From contig CAYNRG010000007.1 of the NCBI GenBank assembly GCA_964399545.1, positions 1 through 64,000 of the forward strand: a DNA stretch of 64,000 bases, given 5' to 3'. The notes under the pieces were generated by a model. It was given only the letters and a program-made list of their open reading frames with translations, was not told the DNA's origin and did not search any database. Every line of letters begins with the position of its first letter. Position 1 is the first letter of the stretch. The position numbers and the translations under genes are program-made. The stretch comes from CAYNRG01 sp964399545. Its GTDB lineage: Bacteria > Bacillota_I > Bacilli_A > Erysipelotrichales > Erysipelotrichaceae. This document shows positions 62,661 to 64,000 of the stretch, one piece after another.

Positions 62661-63908
62661 CTACACCTCCTTCGTGAATGTATTGATTATCGGAACTAAA
62701 ATCATAGCCACAAACCCAGCAGCAAATCCATTGTTATATAGATTAATTCCACCGTGAACAATTCCTACATTAGTCGCTACAAAGATATGAGCCATCCCTG
62801 CAATAAGTCCCCAAAACACACCAAATCGCCCACTAATGGGAGCTAATGCGGATGAGAATAAAATCGCTAAAATCACACCATGACTTTCAAGTCCGTAATT
62901 TGATAAACTCCCTACAATTGCTGCTCCAATCATAATCGGTGCAATATTCACAAGATGCTTACCCATTGCTCCAAACCCAATTATCGTCAAAATTGCTCCA
63001 ACTGTTGGCCCATTAAAATCACCTTGAACAAGAAACAACATCCCAATGGCAAACCACCCTACAAGCCCCATATTCACATACGTACTCTCTTTATATAAGA
63101 CATAAAAATCTGTTACCAATCGTCCTGAATTCTTAACTATTTTTTTCAAATTCTCGCTAGTTTTATTATCCAATACTAATCCAATTATTAGAAAATATGT
63201 TGCTACTACCATTGAAAACAGCATCATAAATTGATTATACTGCTCCGACCAAAAATTAAAGTCATTCCCAATTTCCAAAGAAAAAGCTCGAAGAATTCCC
63301 ATAATTCCTATAGATAATATTCCTGCCGCAAACCCGACATTGTATAAGTTATATCCTGAATGGGCACGAACACTTGCACTTGCAATAGGAACCATTACAA
63401 ACCCAATCGCTACTCCTACCGTAATTGCTAATACAAAATTAAGTATCCATACAGGAAAAAGAGATAAGTGCAGAACTTCATTAATAACTGGCGCCAATGT
63501 CGTTGAAAGAAGCGCCACTAGAATAAATTGTTTAAAGTCTTCCTTTTGAATTTTTGCATAAATATAAACACCGAGCATAAACGGCCACATATTCACTATA
63601 TTTTTTCCAAAAAAAGAAAACCCTGTGCATGTAAGAATAGCCATTAAAATAGAACCATTTGGATACAGCTGCAATCTCTTGCATAAAAGAACTAAGCTAC
63701 ACCCACTTAAACTCACATTCAAAAAGGTGGCTCCAACTCCTGCAATCTCTAAATAATCCGTGATTAGGACCCCTCTTGACTGCATTAAAATCAAACTATT
63801 TTCCACAATATTTTCCTTATAATATGCAGCTCCAAACAATCCAAAAATAGCTACAATTATAAAGAATATAAAAAGAACATCATATCCATCCCTTATAAAC
63901 TTTTTCAT
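62661..63908 (-). CDS. Polytopic membrane protein, DUF1576-like
   Basis: A 415-aa protein with about 10-12 hydrophobic helices. Two halves share a pattern: GVLITDYLEIAGVGATFLNV ... NIVNMWPFMLGVYIYAK ... GYNLYNVGFAAGILS, and VGAILTIIGFGAMGKHLVNI ... GINLYNNGFAAGFVAM. The repeat suggests an inverted or direct duplication typical of transporters. I associate this with DUF1576, whose substrate is unknown. A GGATG-type site precedes the ATG. Citrate genes lie just downstream in the same direction, but a link is not shown. Confidence 0.8.
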   Translation of the reverse strand: MKKFIRDGYDVLFIFFIIVAIFGLFGAAYYKENIVENSLILMQSRGVLITDYLEIAGVGATFLNVSLSGCSLVLLCKRLQLYPNGSILMAILTCTGFSFFGKNIVNMWPFMLGVYIYAKIQKEDFKQFILVALLSTTLAPVINEVLHLSLFPVWILNFVLAITVGVAIGFVMVPIASASVRAHSGYNLYNVGFAAGILSIGIMGILRAFSLEIGNDFNFWSEQYNQFMMLFSMVVATYFLIIGLVLDNKTSENLKKIVKNSGRLVTDFYVLYKESTYVNMGLVGWFAIGMLFLVQGDFNGPTVGAILTIIGFGAMGKHLVNIAPIMIGAAIVGSLSNYGLESHGVILAILFSSALAPISGRFGVFWGLIAGMAHIFVATNVGIVHGGINLYNNGFAAGFVAMILVPIINTFTKEV

Positions 63909-64000
63909 CTATCTCATCCTTTAACTTTCATCAATCATTTGACTTTCACAATAAACACATCGGAAAGTATCACTATTGTTATTCTGTTTTTTTGCTAAAT

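Overview
The window is a low-GC Bacillota (Firmicutes) chromosome segment. Evidence includes PolC-type DNA polymerase III, T-box leaders before thrS and valS, an L21 leader, ribosomal protein L27 with a cleavable N-terminal extension plus its protease Prp, FakA/Asp23, DivIB, and Walker-type housekeeping genes. ThrRS without a TGS domain and a short archaeal/rickettsial-like ValRS suggest the Erysipelotrichia/Mollicutes side of the phylum. This placement is inference. Every confident gene lies on the minus strand, so transcription runs from high to low coordinates. No rRNA, tRNA, CRISPR array, transposase or integrase was seen.

Layout, low to high coordinate. 0-7 kb: pseudouridine synthase, a membrane-anchored secreted glucosaminidase-like protein, Ogt, an orphan substrate-binding lipoprotein coupled to thrS, and a T-box. 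7.2-10.4 kb: pyruvate phosphate dikinase running in frame into a Lys/Ala-rich 30-bp tandem repeat that holds a 100-N assembly gap. 10.6-18.5 kb: alpha/beta hydrolase, valS with T-box, engB, lon, tig. 18.6-24.3 kb: a 237-aa protein and a giant (about 1635 aa) coiled-coil protein of unknown function. 24.4-34.5 kb: class B-like sortase, polC, nfnB/nfnA, rnc, recG.

34.6-38.9 kb is a likely inserted island. It carries an HMA/SafE/cupredoxin membrane protein, small secreted or unknown proteins, and a PstS-like protein. It is bracketed by diverged direct repeats of the recG/msmK junction: the left side has intact recG plus a dead msmK tail, the right side a dead recG 5' fragment plus intact msmK. 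39.1-50.9 kb: msmK, a CdaR/PucR-type regulator, fakA, asp23-like, divIB, murB, murG, ruvBA, obg, rpmA, prp, rplU and its leader.

51-64 kb is a complete anaerobic citrate fermentation cluster. It has a fused CitX-CitG maturation enzyme, CitC ligase, a small membrane protein, a 2HCT-family citrate transporter, citrate lyase CitF/E/D, a four-part Na+-pumping oxaloacetate decarboxylase (OadB, separate biotin carrier, OadG/H-like, OadA without biotin domain) and a GntR/FadR-type regulator. Spaced GTATAC boxes lie over the putative oadA promoter. Citrate would be imported, split to acetate and oxaloacetate, and oxaloacetate decarboxylated with Na+ export. A DUF1576-like membrane protein and a small partner end the window.
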